Below are positions 16,778 to 25,260 of a DNA stretch of 64,000 bases, piece by piece. Each line of letters begins with the position of its first letter. The first letter of the stretch is position 1. Source of the DNA: CAVVAY01 sp963746465 (GTDB lineage: Bacteria > Actinomycetota > Actinomycetes > JACCUZ01); the NCBI GenBank assembly GCA_963746465.1, contig CAVVAY010000005.1:1149856-1213855 (forward strand). The letters run 5' to 3'. Below the pieces are notes generated by a model. That model did not search any database and was not told where the DNA came from. It was given only the letters and a program-made list of their open reading frames with translations. The position numbers and the translations under genes were made by a program.

Positions 16778-16806
16778 TTGACTACTCCGTATCAAGGCCA
16801 TAACCT
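16778..16806 (+). promoter_or_regulatory. Well-formed housekeeping promoter of the SatD-like gene
   Basis: TTGACT (16778-16783), a 17-nt spacer, and TAACCT (16801-16806), 6 nt before the ATG at 16813. This is the best -35/-10 pair in the window, and the mRNA would be leaderless. Confidence 0.75.
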
Positions 16807-16812
16807 TGCCGG

Positions 16813-17415
16813 ATGTTCGTGCTGACCGTGGACCAGCGCCACAGCCGCCGCACCTCCGACCGGGTCGAGGCACTGCTCCGCGACCTCGCGGCCCGGGCGC
16901 CCGAGCTGGAGCGGCCCTTCGAGCGGACGGCGGGCGACGAGGTGCAGGCGGTGGTGTCCCGTCCCGAGGTGGTCGTCGAGCTGGCACTGCTCCTGGTGCG
17001 GGACCGCGCGTGGAGCGTCGGGGTCGGCGTCGGCGACGTGGACGAGCCCTTGCCGACGAGCACCCGGGCCGGCTCCGGGCCGGCCTTCAGCGCTGCCCGG
17101 GCAGCCGTGACCGCCGCGAAGAGCCGGTCGACCGGACTCTCGGTGGTCGGGCCGGACGAGGCCTCGGCGCGACGCGCCCAGACCGCGCTCGACCTGGTCG
17201 CCGCCCTGCTGCAACGACGCACCGACCGCGGGGTGGAGGCGGCCGCCCTGGCCCACCAGGGACTCACCCAGCTCGAGGTCGCCCGCCGCCTCGGCGTCAC
17301 CAAGCAGGCCGTGTCGCAGCGGCTGCAGGCCGCCGACTGGCACCTGGAGGCCCCCGGGCGCGAGCTGGCCGCGTGGCTGCTGTCCGTCGCGGCTGGCACA
17401 GTGGGCCGATCGTGA
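16813..17415 (+). CDS. SatD-like protein with C-terminal helix-turn-helix
   Basis: 200 residues. The N-terminal two thirds (MFVLTVDQRHSRRTSDRV, FERTAGDEVQAVVSRPE, SVGVGVGDVDEPLPTSTRAG) match the SatD/SatE-type proteins of actinobacteria, whose molecular role is not settled. Residues about 155-180 (LTQLEVARRLGVTKQAVSQR) form a helix-turn-helix. The stop overlaps the GTG of the next gene (GTGA), so the two are translationally coupled. Likely a DNA-binding regulator working with the downstream membrane protein. Confidence 0.8.
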   Translation: MFVLTVDQRHSRRTSDRVEALLRDLAARAPELERPFERTAGDEVQAVVSRPEVVVELALLLVRDRAWSVGVGVGDVDEPLPTSTRAGSGPAFSAARAAVTAAKSRSTGLSVVGPDEASARRAQTALDLVAALLQRRTDRGVEAAALAHQGLTQLEVARRLGVTKQAVSQRLQAADWHLEAPGRELAAWLLSVAAGTVGRS

Positions 17416-18008
17416 CCTCCCTCGCCCTCGTCCTGCTGCTCCTGGCGGCCCTCGTCCCGGTGCTGGACCGCCCGCTCGGCCGCATCCTCGCCGACCCGGT
17501 GCTGCCGGTGGCCGTGCTGGCGGCCGCACTGCTCGCCGCTGCGGCAGCGGCGGGTGCCGCCGCGGACGACGTGTCGGGGTGGCAGCGGGCCGCGGCTGCG
17601 GTGCTCGGCGTCCTCGTCGCGGTGACTGCGGGCAGCCACGTGGTCCGCGCCGTGTTCCGTCTCACCCGCCGCGAGTTCCGGCTGGTGCGCGCCGGGGCGG
17701 CCGCGACTCCCCCGCCCAGCTCCGACGGCGCCGAGCTCGAGCTCGAGGCGCCCGGCTCGGTCCTGCGCGGCGGCGCCTGGATCGGCTACCTGGAACGCGG
17801 AGCCGTGTCGGCGACGCTGCTGGCCGCCTTCCCCGAGGGGCTCGCTCTCGTGCTCGCGGTCAAGGGCGTGGGCCGCTATCCCGAGCTGCGCGACGCCGGC
17901 CGGGACGGCGGCCGGGGTGCCGACGCTCCGGAGGAGTTCATCATCGGCACGCTGGCCAGCCTGCTGTGGGCGGCGGCCGCCGCTGGTTGCGCGACGCTGC
18001 TCCGCTGA
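17412..18008 (+). CDS. Membrane protein coupled to the SatD-like gene
   Basis: 198 residues from a GTG overlapping the previous stop by 4 bp. Four or five hydrophobic helices are seen, starting SLALVLLLLAALVPVLD and ending FIIGTLASLLWAAAAAGC, with a charged central loop (about 80-115). Such membrane partners often follow SatD-like genes in actinobacteria. No transporter or enzyme motif is recognised. Confidence 0.8.
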   Translation: MTSLALVLLLLAALVPVLDRPLGRILADPVLPVAVLAAALLAAAAAAGAAADDVSGWQRAAAAVLGVLVAVTAGSHVVRAVFRLTRREFRLVRAGAAATPPPSSDGAELELEAPGSVLRGGAWIGYLERGAVSATLLAAFPEGLALVLAVKGVGRYPELRDAGRDGGRGADAPEEFIIGTLASLLWAAAAAGCATLLR

Positions 18009-18038
18009 CCGGTTACCGCGATCCGGCGGTACCTCTAC

Positions 18039-18044
18039 TACGGT
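18039..18044 (+). promoter_or_regulatory. -10 box of the epimerase-like gene
   Basis: TACGGT, 7 nt before the ATG at 18052, a leaderless arrangement. Confidence 0.45.
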
Positions 18045-18051
18045 GTCCGCC

Positions 18052-19038
18052 ATGCGCATCCTGATGATCGGCGGCACCCGCTTCATCGGCCGGCACGTGG
18101 TCGAGCAGGCACTGGCCAGGGACCACGACGTCACGCTGTTCCACCGCGGGCAGACCGGCGCCGACCTGTTCCCCGACGCCGAGCACCGGTTCGGCGACCG
18201 CAACACCGACCTGTCCGAGCTGGCGAGCGGCGAGTGGGACGCGACCGTCGACACCTGCGCCTACTTCCCCCGGCAGGTGCAGTCGCTGGCCGACGCCCTG
18301 GAGGGACGCGGCGGCCACCACCTGCTGGTGTCCAGCGTGTCGGCGTACGCCTCGCCCGAAGGTCCGGGGTTGACCGAGGACGCGCCGCTGGCCCAGCTGG
18401 ACGACCCCGACACCGAGAAGGTCACCGACGAGACCTACGGCGGGCTCAAGGTGCTCTGCGAGCTCGCCGCCGTCGAGCGGCACGGGCCGACCACCTTGCT
18501 GGTCCGACCCACCTACGTCGTCGGCCCGGACGACTACTCGTGGCGGTTCCCCTGGTGGGTGACCCGGCTGGCCCGCGGCGGCGAGGTGCTGGTGCCAGGA
18601 CCGCAGGACGCGCCTGCCCAGGTGATCGACGTCCGCGACATGGCGTCCTGGATGGTGGCACTGCTCGAGAACGGTGAGTCGGGTCCGTTCCACGCCGTGA
18701 GCCCGGCACCGGTGTTCACCTGGCAGCAGCAGATCGAGGCGATCGCGGACGTCGTGGCGCCCGCCGGCACCCGGCTGACCTGGGTGGACAGCGAGTTCGC
18801 GCTCGACGCCGGTCTCGGCGACGGGACGCTGCCGCTGTGGAGCGGCAACGACCCGGACGTGTGGAGCATGGCGGCCGACCCGGCCAAGGCGTACGCCGCC
18901 GGGCTGTCGCCGCGACCGCTGGCCGACACGGTCCGCGACACGCTGACGTGGACCCGCACCGTCGAGCAGCCGGCCGAGGCGGGGCTGGCCCCGGACCGCG
19001 AGCAGGAGCTGCTCGCCGCCTGGCACGCCCGGACCTGA
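18052..19038 (+). CDS. NAD-dependent epimerase/dehydratase-type (atypical SDR) protein
   Basis: 328 residues. The Rossmann start MRILMIGGTRFIGRHVVEQA binds NAD(P). SSVSAYAS gives the Ser/Tyr region, but the expected YxxxK appears as TYGGLKVLCE, with Tyr and Lys five residues apart, as in isoflavone-reductase-like atypical SDRs. A later LLVRPTYVVGPDDYSWRF supports the family. The substrate is unknown. It stands alone with its own TACGGT box. Confidence 0.86.
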   Translation: MRILMIGGTRFIGRHVVEQALARDHDVTLFHRGQTGADLFPDAEHRFGDRNTDLSELASGEWDATVDTCAYFPRQVQSLADALEGRGGHHLLVSSVSAYASPEGPGLTEDAPLAQLDDPDTEKVTDETYGGLKVLCELAAVERHGPTTLLVRPTYVVGPDDYSWRFPWWVTRLARGGEVLVPGPQDAPAQVIDVRDMASWMVALLENGESGPFHAVSPAPVFTWQQQIEAIADVVAPAGTRLTWVDSEFALDAGLGDGTLPLWSGNDPDVWSMAADPAKAYAAGLSPRPLADTVRDTLTWTRTVEQPAEAGLAPDREQELLAAWHART

Positions 19039-19052
19039 TCGGGCTGCTCGGC

Positions 19053-19262
19053 TCAGGGTGAATCGAACAGCTGTCGCAAGAGGGCGACGTCCTCCTGATC
19101 CGTTCTGGGCAACTCGTAGCCCTCGTGGGCCAGCAGCTGCATGCGCACTGACATGCAGCAGACCGGCACGGGGCCGATCAGGCCACGCGCGTCGAGCGCG
19201 CCTGGTACGAACGGTCGGTCGCTGGACCACATCGGCGTCACCTGCGGCTGCCGGTCATCCAC
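19053..19262 (-). pseudogene. Possible 3' remnant of a nucleotidyltransferase-like gene
   Basis: An open frame of at most 69 residues whose C-terminal half (ISP-like CCMSVRMQLLAHEGYELP, then TDQEDVALLRQLF) resembles the last 35 residues of aminoglycoside-type nucleotidyltransferases (pattern H-x-GY ... D-x-D-x-x-L-L). A stop lies just before the first start codon, and no catalytic GSxxxG or DxD part exists upstream. It is probably a relic; a short functional protein cannot be excluded. Confidence 0.4.
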
Positions 19263-19414
19263 GCCGCATGGTCACCGAGTCGGCCGCTGAGCGACAGTCG
19301 ATTTCTGCGTCATTGGAGCAGGAACGGGCCTCGCCGCGGCCGCCTGCTGCTCCGATCATGGAGAAACGGCAGCGGAGCCATCCGGTACGACGGTTCGGGA
19401 CCCGTGCCGTCTGC
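19263..19414. other. Intergenic DNA without recognised feature
   Basis: Together with the preceding remnant this is the longest stretch without a clear gene (19039-19414). I see no tRNA, strong hairpin or plausible coding frame here. Confidence 0.5.
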
Positions 19415-20641
19415 TCAGGTGGCGGTGTACATCACGATGCCGAGGCACATCTCGTCCGAGGTGCCCTCGCCCCACGCCACGTAGCGGGGCTGCTCGTTCT
19501 CCAGCTCGGGGATCATGCCGCGCAGTGCGGCATCGTGCCGGCAGGTGACCCGGAGGGTGTCGCCGGCCCGGACCTGGACCCGATCCTTCAGCACCGTCGC
19601 GCCCTGGTCGTCGAAGTCCCACACCGGCTTCTTCAGCAGGGTGCGGTCGCGCGGCCCGCCGGGGTCGAGCGTGACGCTGATCGACCGGCCCAGCAGGTGC
19701 ATGTGCCCGGCCACCGCCCGGACCTGCATGTCCTGCGAGACCCGCCGGTCGCAGTGCTGGGTGGCGCCGGCCCGGGGATTGACGAAGCTGCCGCCGCAGA
19801 GCAGCTGCAGGCCGGCGACGGTGCGCCCGGCGTTCGGCCCGAACCGGGTGACCAGGTCGTTGACCGCCACCGCGCGGTCGCAGAGCGGCCCGGACTCCTC
19901 GGGCAGGCAGGGCAGCTCGACCGGCGCCACGAGAAGCATGGTCTGCAAGGCCTGGAGGTCGGCGCCGGGACGCGCCAGCCGCAGCCGCACCGCCGTGGAG
20001 TCCGGCCCGGTGCCCTCGCGCAGGTTGTAGTGCACCTGCAGGATCACCCGGCTGCCCTTGGCGACGAACTTGCCGGTGCCCTTGCCGAAGACCGACTCGC
20101 CGCCGCCTGGTGCCCACGCGGCGAGCCACGGCGCGGAGTCCAGGGCGCTCAGGGCTGTCGTCGTCCGGTTCGGGAGGGCGGTCCCGCCGAAGCAGGTCCA
20201 GCCGCGGCCAGGCGTCTGCGCGTCGTGCGCCTCGGCATCGGCGACCTGCCCCGGGGCGACGGTGAACAGGATCGCGTGGTGCACCACGGACGCGTTCCCG
20301 GGAAGGACGTCGGAGCCGGTGACGAAGGTGTCGGCTGCCAGGTGCGGGTCGAGCAGGAAGCAGTGGTAGTCGTCGCGTCCCCCGGCGGGGGCCGACGGGG
20401 TGTAGGGACCGCCCGGCACCGTCAGGGTCTGGAACCGCTCGCCGGCGCGCAGCGGCGCGGACGGTGGCGCCGCCACCTCGTCGTGGTCGTGGGCCTGGTC
20501 GTCGGGGGTCGCGGACGGAGCGGTTGTGGCCCGCTCGACCGTAGCGGCCTTCGGTCGGTCGGGATCGGACGTCGAGCAGCCGGGCACCAGCAGCACCAGG
20601 AGCACCAGGAGGGCCGGCGCTGCCCTGCGAGATCGACGCAC
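19415..20641 (-). CDS. Lipoprotein resembling copper type II (PHM/DBH-like) monooxygenase
   Basis: 408 residues from a GTG. The lipobox LLVLLVPGC puts the lipidated Cys at 22, so the protein is anchored outside the membrane. Two histidines at 121-122 (SVVHHAILF), a later VHYNL, then GHMHLLGRS and a C-terminal Met (SDEMCLGIVMY) match the CuH and CuM site residues of peptidylglycine hydroxylating/dopamine beta monooxygenases. Disulphide-type cysteines are scattered as in that family. The substrate is unknown. A TAGGCT -10 box (20648-20653, minus) lies 6 nt before the start. Confidence 0.78.
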   Translation of the reverse strand: MRRSRRAAPALLVLLVLLVPGCSTSDPDRPKAATVERATTAPSATPDDQAHDHDEVAAPPSAPLRAGERFQTLTVPGGPYTPSAPAGGRDDYHCFLLDPHLAADTFVTGSDVLPGNASVVHHAILFTVAPGQVADAEAHDAQTPGRGWTCFGGTALPNRTTTALSALDSAPWLAAWAPGGGESVFGKGTGKFVAKGSRVILQVHYNLREGTGPDSTAVRLRLARPGADLQALQTMLLVAPVELPCLPEESGPLCDRAVAVNDLVTRFGPNAGRTVAGLQLLCGGSFVNPRAGATQHCDRRVSQDMQVRAVAGHMHLLGRSISVTLDPGGPRDRTLLKKPVWDFDDQGATVLKDRVQVRAGDTLRVTCRHDAALRGMIPELENEQPRYVAWGEGTSDEMCLGIVMYTAT

Positions 20642-20647
20642 ACCGCG

Positions 20648-20653
20648 AGCCTA
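20648..20653 (-). promoter_or_regulatory. -10 box of the copper-monooxygenase-like lipoprotein gene
   Basis: TAGGCT on the minus strand, 6 nt before the GTG at 20641. Confidence 0.45.
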
Positions 20654-20736
20654 GGCGCAGCGGCCCGGGCCAGTGGTGCTTCCGGGCAGCCAGAGCGGGT
20701 AGGCCACAGGTCCGACTCCGCCTGCCTGGAGGTCTC

Positions 20737-21576
20737 ATGAGCTCGCCGATGGATGCCCGCACCGACCGGACCAGTGCCGTGGAAGGACAGGCTCGCCGGG
20801 CCGCGAACAGCCCCTGGCTGAACCGGCTCGCGCGCCTGGGGTTCGTCGCCAAGGGCCTGGTGTACGCCCTGATCGGCATCCTGACCCTGCAGGTCGCGTT
20901 CGGTGACTCGGAGCGCACCGACCAGAAGGGCGCCCTGCAGAGCATCGCCGAGAAGCCCGGCGGCAGCATCGTGCTGTGGCTGATGGCCCTCGGCTTCCTC
21001 GCGTACGCCGGGTGGCGGTTCAGCGAAGCGGCCTGGGGCCGACAGGACGAGACCGACGACAAGAAGCGCACCGCCAAGCGCCTCGGCTCGGCTGCGAACG
21101 GCCTGGTCTACCTCTTCTTCGCCGTGCTGGCCGTCAAGACCGTCACGAGCTCGTCGTCCTCGAGCAGCGGCGCCGACGTCACTGCCAAGGTGCTGGAGTG
21201 GCCGGGCGGACAGGCCCTGGTGGTGCTGGCCGGCCTGGTGATCATCGCGATCGCCATCGCGCTGACCTGGAAAGGCCTCAAGACCGACTTCGAGAAGCAC
21301 CTGGACACCGGCAGCATGAGCCGCACCACCTTCACCGCCGTACGCCGGCTCGGCCAGGCCGGCTACATCGCCCGCGGCGGTGTCTTCCTGCTCGTCGGCG
21401 GCCTGGTCATCAAGGCGGCTCTCGATCACGAGCCGGGCAAGGCGCAGGGCTTCGACGTGGCCCTCAAGAGCCTTGCCGGCGCGCCGTTCGGCCAGGTGCT
21501 GCTCGTGATCGCCGGCCTCGGTCTCCTCTGCTTCGGGGCCTACTGCTTCGCGGAGGCGCGCTACCGCCGGCTCTGA
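20737..21576 (+). CDS. DUF1206 domain-containing membrane protein
   Basis: 279 residues; GGAGG lies 4 nt before the ATG. Three tandem DUF1206 repeats, each a pair of transmembrane helices beginning with a Gly-(F/Y)-x-AxG-x-VY-like motif (RLGFVAKGLVYALIG, GSAANGLVYLFFA, QAGYIARGGVFLLVG). A run of seven serines (about residues 137-143) links repeat 2. Function is unknown. The stop overlaps the convergent methyltransferase stop by 16 bp. Confidence 0.93.
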   Translation: MSSPMDARTDRTSAVEGQARRAANSPWLNRLARLGFVAKGLVYALIGILTLQVAFGDSERTDQKGALQSIAEKPGGSIVLWLMALGFLAYAGWRFSEAAWGRQDETDDKKRTAKRLGSAANGLVYLFFAVLAVKTVTSSSSSSSGADVTAKVLEWPGGQALVVLAGLVIIAIAIALTWKGLKTDFEKHLDTGSMSRTTFTAVRRLGQAGYIARGGVFLLVGGLVIKAALDHEPGKAQGFDVALKSLAGAPFGQVLLVIAGLGLLCFGAYCFAEARYRRL

Positions 21577-22382
21577 ACACCGGCTCCCAGGGCGTAGAAC
21601 GCCACGGCTGCTGCGGCGGCGACGTTCAGCGAGTCGATCCCTGCCGCCATCGGGATGCGGACCCGCAGGTCGGCCGCGGCGAGGGCCGCGGCCGAGAGGC
21701 CCGGGCCCTCGGCGCCGAGCAGCAGCGCGGCGCGCTCGGTCACCTCGGGCGTGAGGTCGGCCAGCGAGGTCGCCTCGGGTTCCGGGGTCAGGGCGAGCAC
21801 GGTGAAACCGAGGGCTCGTACGTCGGCCAGCGCCGACGGCCACGGGGTCAGCCGGGCCCACGGCACCGCGAAAACGGCGCCCATCGACACCTTCACCGAC
21901 CGGCGGTAGAGCGGGTCCGCGCAGCGCGGGTCGAGCAGGACGGCATCGACGCCGAGACCCGCGGCACACCGAAGGACGGCGCCGATGTTGGTGTGGTTGT
22001 TGACCTCCTCCAGGACGACCAGCCGACGGGCCGCCGCGGCCAGCTCGAGCGCGTCCGGCAGCGGCCGGCGGGCCATCGCTGCGAGCGCCCCGCGGTGCAC
22101 CGAGTAGCCGGTCACCTGCTCGAGGACCGCGAGGTCGGCGAGGTAGACGGGGGCGTCGACACGGTCCACCACGTCGGCCATCGACGGGAGCCACTTCTCC
22201 TCGAGCAGCATCGAGCGCATGGTGTAGCCCGCGTCCAGTGCGCGGCGGATCACCTTGTCGCCCTCGGCGATGAACAGCCCCTCGGCCGGTTCCCGTCGGG
22301 TGCGCAGCGCCATGTCGGTGAGGCCGACGTAGTCGCGCAGGGCCTCGTCGTCGGCAGCGGTGACCCGGCGTACGACTCCCAT
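21561..22382 (-). CDS. TrmH/SpoU family RNA 2'-O-methyltransferase
   Basis: 273 residues. The N-terminal substrate-binding region (GLFIAEGDKVIRRALDAG) is followed by the SPOUT knot with motif 1 LEEVNNHTNIGAVLRCAAGLG, motif 2 LLGAEGPGLS and motif 3 IPMAAGIDSLNVAAAAAVAFY. These bind S-adenosylmethionine in the trefoil knot. The target RNA (rRNA or tRNA) cannot be told. Its ATG is 7 bp after the TSUP gene stop, so the two are one transcript. Confidence 0.92.
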   Translation of the reverse strand: MGVVRRVTAADDEALRDYVGLTDMALRTRREPAEGLFIAEGDKVIRRALDAGYTMRSMLLEEKWLPSMADVVDRVDAPVYLADLAVLEQVTGYSVHRGALAAMARRPLPDALELAAAARRLVVLEEVNNHTNIGAVLRCAAGLGVDAVLLDPRCADPLYRRSVKVSMGAVFAVPWARLTPWPSALADVRALGFTVLALTPEPEATSLADLTPEVTERAALLLGAEGPGLSAAALAAADLRVRIPMAAGIDSLNVAAAAAVAFYALGAGVQSRR

Positions 22383-22389
22383 CAGCCGC

Positions 22390-23148
22390 TCATCCGTTCA
22401 GCACGATCGAGACGATCGCGACCACGCCCACCAGCACGACCAGCCCGCGCAGCACCGACTGCGGGATCCTGCGGCCGATCTTCGCTCCGAGCTGCCCGCC
22501 GACGGTGGCACCCAGCGCGATCAGTCCGGCCGCCAGCCAGGCGACGTCGGTGACCGCGATGAAGACCAGGGCGGCCACCAGGTTCACCAGGCCGGCGAGC
22601 ACGTTCTTCGCGGCGTTGATGCGCTGCAGGTCCTCGTCGAGCAGCAGCCCCATCACCGCGATGAGGATCACTCCCTGGGCGGCCCCGAAGTAGCCGCCGT
22701 AGACCCCGGCTCCCAGAACACCGGCGTACAGCAGCGGACCGCCGTGCGGGTGGGCCGTGCGGCCGCGGCTGGCCAGCCAGCCGGACACCCTCGGCTGAAC
22801 GACCACCAGCACGCAGGCCAGCCCGATCAGCACCGGCACGATGGCTCGGAACGCGTCCTCCGGCAGGACCAGCAGCGCCGCCGCGCCGAGCACGGCACCG
22901 ATCGTGGACGCCGAGCCGAGCCGTACCAGCCGGGCGCGCTGGCCGGCCAGCTCCGCGCGGTAGCCGATGGCACCGCTCAGCGAGCCGGGCACCAGGCCGA
23001 CCGTGTTGCTGACGTTCGCGAGGACCGGCGGGTAGCCCACCGCGAGCAGGACCGGGAAGGTCACCAGCGTGCCGGAGCCGACCACGGTGTTGATGGTGCC
23101 CGCCGCCAGGCCGGCCAGCGCGACGGCCAGCGCCTCCCAGCCGGTCAC
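22390..23148 (-). CDS. TSUP (TauE/SafE) family permease
   Basis: 252 residues, about eight hydrophobic helices. It starts VTGWEALAVALAGLAAGTIN and has the family motif NTVGSG-like INTVVGSGTLVTFPVLL, then NVSNTVGLVPGSLSG and GGYFGAAQGVILI. TSUP members move sulfite, sulfoacetate or related anions; the substrate here is unknown. The GTG at 23148 overlaps the stop of an 11-codon upstream ORF. A single missing base would instead fuse that leader to this protein. It is followed by the TrmH gene. Confidence 0.9.
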   Translation of the reverse strand: MTGWEALAVALAGLAAGTINTVVGSGTLVTFPVLLAVGYPPVLANVSNTVGLVPGSLSGAIGYRAELAGQRARLVRLGSASTIGAVLGAAALLVLPEDAFRAIVPVLIGLACVLVVVQPRVSGWLASRGRTAHPHGGPLLYAGVLGAGVYGGYFGAAQGVILIAVMGLLLDEDLQRINAAKNVLAGLVNLVAALVFIAVTDVAWLAAGLIALGATVGGQLGAKIGRRIPQSVLRGLVVLVGVVAIVSIVLNG

Positions 23149-23180
23149 GGCCGCTCGGCGGCGGTGCGGGCGAGGCTCAC
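23145..23180 (-). CDS. 11-codon leaderless upstream ORF coupled to the TSUP gene
   Basis: GTG at 23180 reads VSLARTAAERP and stops at TGA 23147-23145, overlapping the TSUP GTG as GTGA. A TAGGGT box (23187-23192, minus) lies 6 nt before it, the same leaderless geometry as neighbouring genes. It may be a real coupling peptide, or the true N-terminus of the TSUP protein displaced by a one-base deletion. Confidence 0.4.
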   Translation of the reverse strand: MSLARTAAERP

Positions 23181-23241
23181 TCGCCGACCCTATGCGAGCG
23201 TCCAGGTCAAGCCGCGGCGGCAGCGCGCCGACGTACCAGGG

Positions 23242-24345
23242 GTGACCCGCCCGCGCCGCCTGGCCGTGCTGGTGGCCGGCGTCGTGCTGCTCGCCGGCCT
23301 GCCGGCGGCTTCCGCCCGCGCAGATCTCTCGGCCGGGCTGCGGTCCGGCTCCGCGGCCGACGCCCAGGCCGAGGCCGCTGCGGCTGCCGCCCGGGTCGAG
23401 GCGATGCAGCCCGGCGTCAAGCGCGCGCTGCGTGCCTACGACCGTGCGCTGGGCGACCTCGCCAGCGGTGTCACTCGCAGCATCAGCGCCGAGCAGGCCG
23501 CCGACCAGGCTGAGGCGCTCTCGGAGGGCGATCGCCGATCGGCCAACGCGCGGGTCCGCGCGCTGTACATGGCCGGCGGCTCGTCGGCGCTGCTGGCCAG
23601 CGTGCTGGGCGCGACCGGCGCGACAGATGCGATGCGCCGGGTCGCCTACGTCCAGCGGCTGGTGGAGACCGGCGCCGCGGACGCCGACGCCAGTGCGGAT
23701 CACACGGTGGAGCTGCGGACGCGCGCAGTCGCGCTGCAGCAGGCCGCCGAGGAGAGCACGACGACCGCGGCCGACGTACAGCGTCGGTACGACGAGCTGG
23801 TCGGTGCGCTGGCTGAGGCCACGGCCGAGCTCGCCCGGCTCAGCGAGAAGGCTCGCAGCCTGGCGGCGGCCGAGGCAGCCGCCGCCCAGCTGGCCGAGCT
23901 GAACGCCGCGGTCGCCGCCTCCGGCCAGGCCAGGGTCGCCACCGCGCACGCGAGCGAGAGCGTGCCGAAGACCTACCAGCACCTGTACGTCGCCGCCGCC
24001 CGGACCTGCCACGGCATGTCCTGGACGCTGCTCGCCGCCATCGGCCAGGTCGAGACCGGGCACGGCGCCAACACCTCGTCGTCGTACGCCGGTGCGCAGG
24101 GGCCGATGCAGTTCATGCCGGCCACCTTCGACTCCTACGGCGTCGACGGCGACCACGACGGCGACGTCGACATCCACGACCCGGCCGACGCGATCTTCTC
24201 GGCGGCCCACTACCTGTGCGCGAACGGCGCCGGCCGCAGCGCGGAGTCGACCGCCCGCGCGGTCTGGCACTACAACCACGCCGACTGGTACGTCGCCCTG
24301 GTGCTCAAGCTGGCCGGCCAGTACGCCGCGCGCGACGCCGGCTGA
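23242..24345 (+). CDS. Secreted coiled-coil lytic transglycosylase
   Basis: 367 residues from a GTG. The signal peptide is LAVLVAGVVLLAGLPAASARA. Residues about 40-235 are an Ala-rich coiled coil. Residues about 240-360 form an SLT/MltB-like domain with the catalytic Glu in GQVETGHG, then SSSYAGAQGPMQFMPATFDSYG and the DGDHDGDVDIHDPADAIFSAAHYL repeat-like loop. It would cleave peptidoglycan glycan strands outside the cell. It is divergent from the TSUP operon. Confidence 0.9.
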   Translation: MTRPRRLAVLVAGVVLLAGLPAASARADLSAGLRSGSAADAQAEAAAAAARVEAMQPGVKRALRAYDRALGDLASGVTRSISAEQAADQAEALSEGDRRSANARVRALYMAGGSSALLASVLGATGATDAMRRVAYVQRLVETGAADADASADHTVELRTRAVALQQAAEESTTTAADVQRRYDELVGALAEATAELARLSEKARSLAAAEAAAAQLAELNAAVAASGQARVATAHASESVPKTYQHLYVAAARTCHGMSWTLLAAIGQVETGHGANTSSSYAGAQGPMQFMPATFDSYGVDGDHDGDVDIHDPADAIFSAAHYLCANGAGRSAESTARAVWHYNHADWYVALVLKLAGQYAARDAG

Positions 24346-24357
24346 CCGGCGTACGGC

Positions 24358-25260
24358 TCAGGCCGGCGGCACCGGTGGGCGCTGCTCGATGGTGCCCAGC
24401 ATGCCGCCGATGCCCTTGAGCGCTTCGCCCAGCTCGCTCGGGACGATCCAGAGCTTGTTGGAGTCGCCCTGGGCGATCTTCGGCAGCATCTGCAGGTACT
24501 GGTAGGCCAGCAGCTTCTGGTCGGGGTCACCGGCGTGGATCGCGTCGAAGACCTTCTGGATCGCCTGCGCCTCGCCGTCGGCTCGCAGCACCGCGGCCTG
24601 CGCGTCACCCTCGGCCTTGAGGATGGCTGCCTGCCGCTCGCCCTCCGCGGTGAGGATCTGGGACGCCTTGAAGCCCTCCGCGGTGAGGATCGTGGCGCGC
24701 TTCTCGCGGTCGGCGCGCATCTGCTTCTCCATCGAGTCCTGGATGGAGGTGGGCGGGTCGATCGCCTTGATCTCGACCCGGTTGACCCGGATGCCCCACT
24801 TCCCGGTGGCCTCGTCGAGGACGCCGCGAAGCGCTGCGTTGATGTGGTCGCGCGAGGTCAGCGTCTCTTCCAGGTTCAGGTTGCCGACCACGTTGCGCAG
24901 CGTCGTGACAGTGAGCTGCTCGACGCCCTGGATGTAGTTCGCGATCTCGTAGGTCGCGGCCTTCGCGTCGGTGACCTGGAAGTAGATGACCGTGTCGATG
25001 CCGACCACGAGGTTGTCCGCGGTGATGACCGGCTGCGGAGGGAAGGACACCACCTGCTCACGCAGGTCGAGCAGCGGGCGGAGGCGGTCGATGAACGGCA
25101 CCAGGATGGTCAGGCCCGGCGTCAGGGTGCGCGAGTAGCGACCCAGCCGCTCGACCACCCCAGCCCGGGCCTGCGGGACGATCCGCACCGTCTTGGCCAG
25201 CACGATGAGCACCGCGAGCACCACGACGGCGACGACTGCGAGCGCGACGAACGAGTCCAT
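24358..25260 (-). CDS. SPFH/Band 7 (stomatin-like) membrane protein
   Basis: 300 residues. One N-terminal transmembrane helix (FVALAVVAVVVLAVLIVLA), then the SPFH domain (VVERLGRYSRTLTPGLTILVPFID, NYIQGVEQLTVTTLRNVVG, WGIRVNRVEIKAIDPP). A helical region with alternating AEGE/AEGD repeats (about 190-230) is followed by a Pro-rich tail. It belongs to the QmcA/YbbK group that forms membrane microdomain oligomers. The ATG follows the nfeD stop with no gap, the usual NfeD-stomatin pair. Confidence 0.93.
   Translation of the reverse strand: MDSFVALAVVAVVVLAVLIVLAKTVRIVPQARAGVVERLGRYSRTLTPGLTILVPFIDRLRPLLDLREQVVSFPPQPVITADNLVVGIDTVIYFQVTDAKAATYEIANYIQGVEQLTVTTLRNVVGNLNLEETLTSRDHINAALRGVLDEATGKWGIRVNRVEIKAIDPPTSIQDSMEKQMRADREKRATILTAEGFKASQILTAEGERQAAILKAEGDAQAAVLRADGEAQAIQKVFDAIHAGDPDQKLLAYQYLQMLPKIAQGDSNKLWIVPSELGEALKGIGGMLGTIEQRPPVPPA

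Noticed and set aside
22360..23241. In-frame upstream extension of the transglycosylase gene
   Set aside because: The extension is antisense to the TSUP gene, and the signal peptide begins only at the GTG at 23242.
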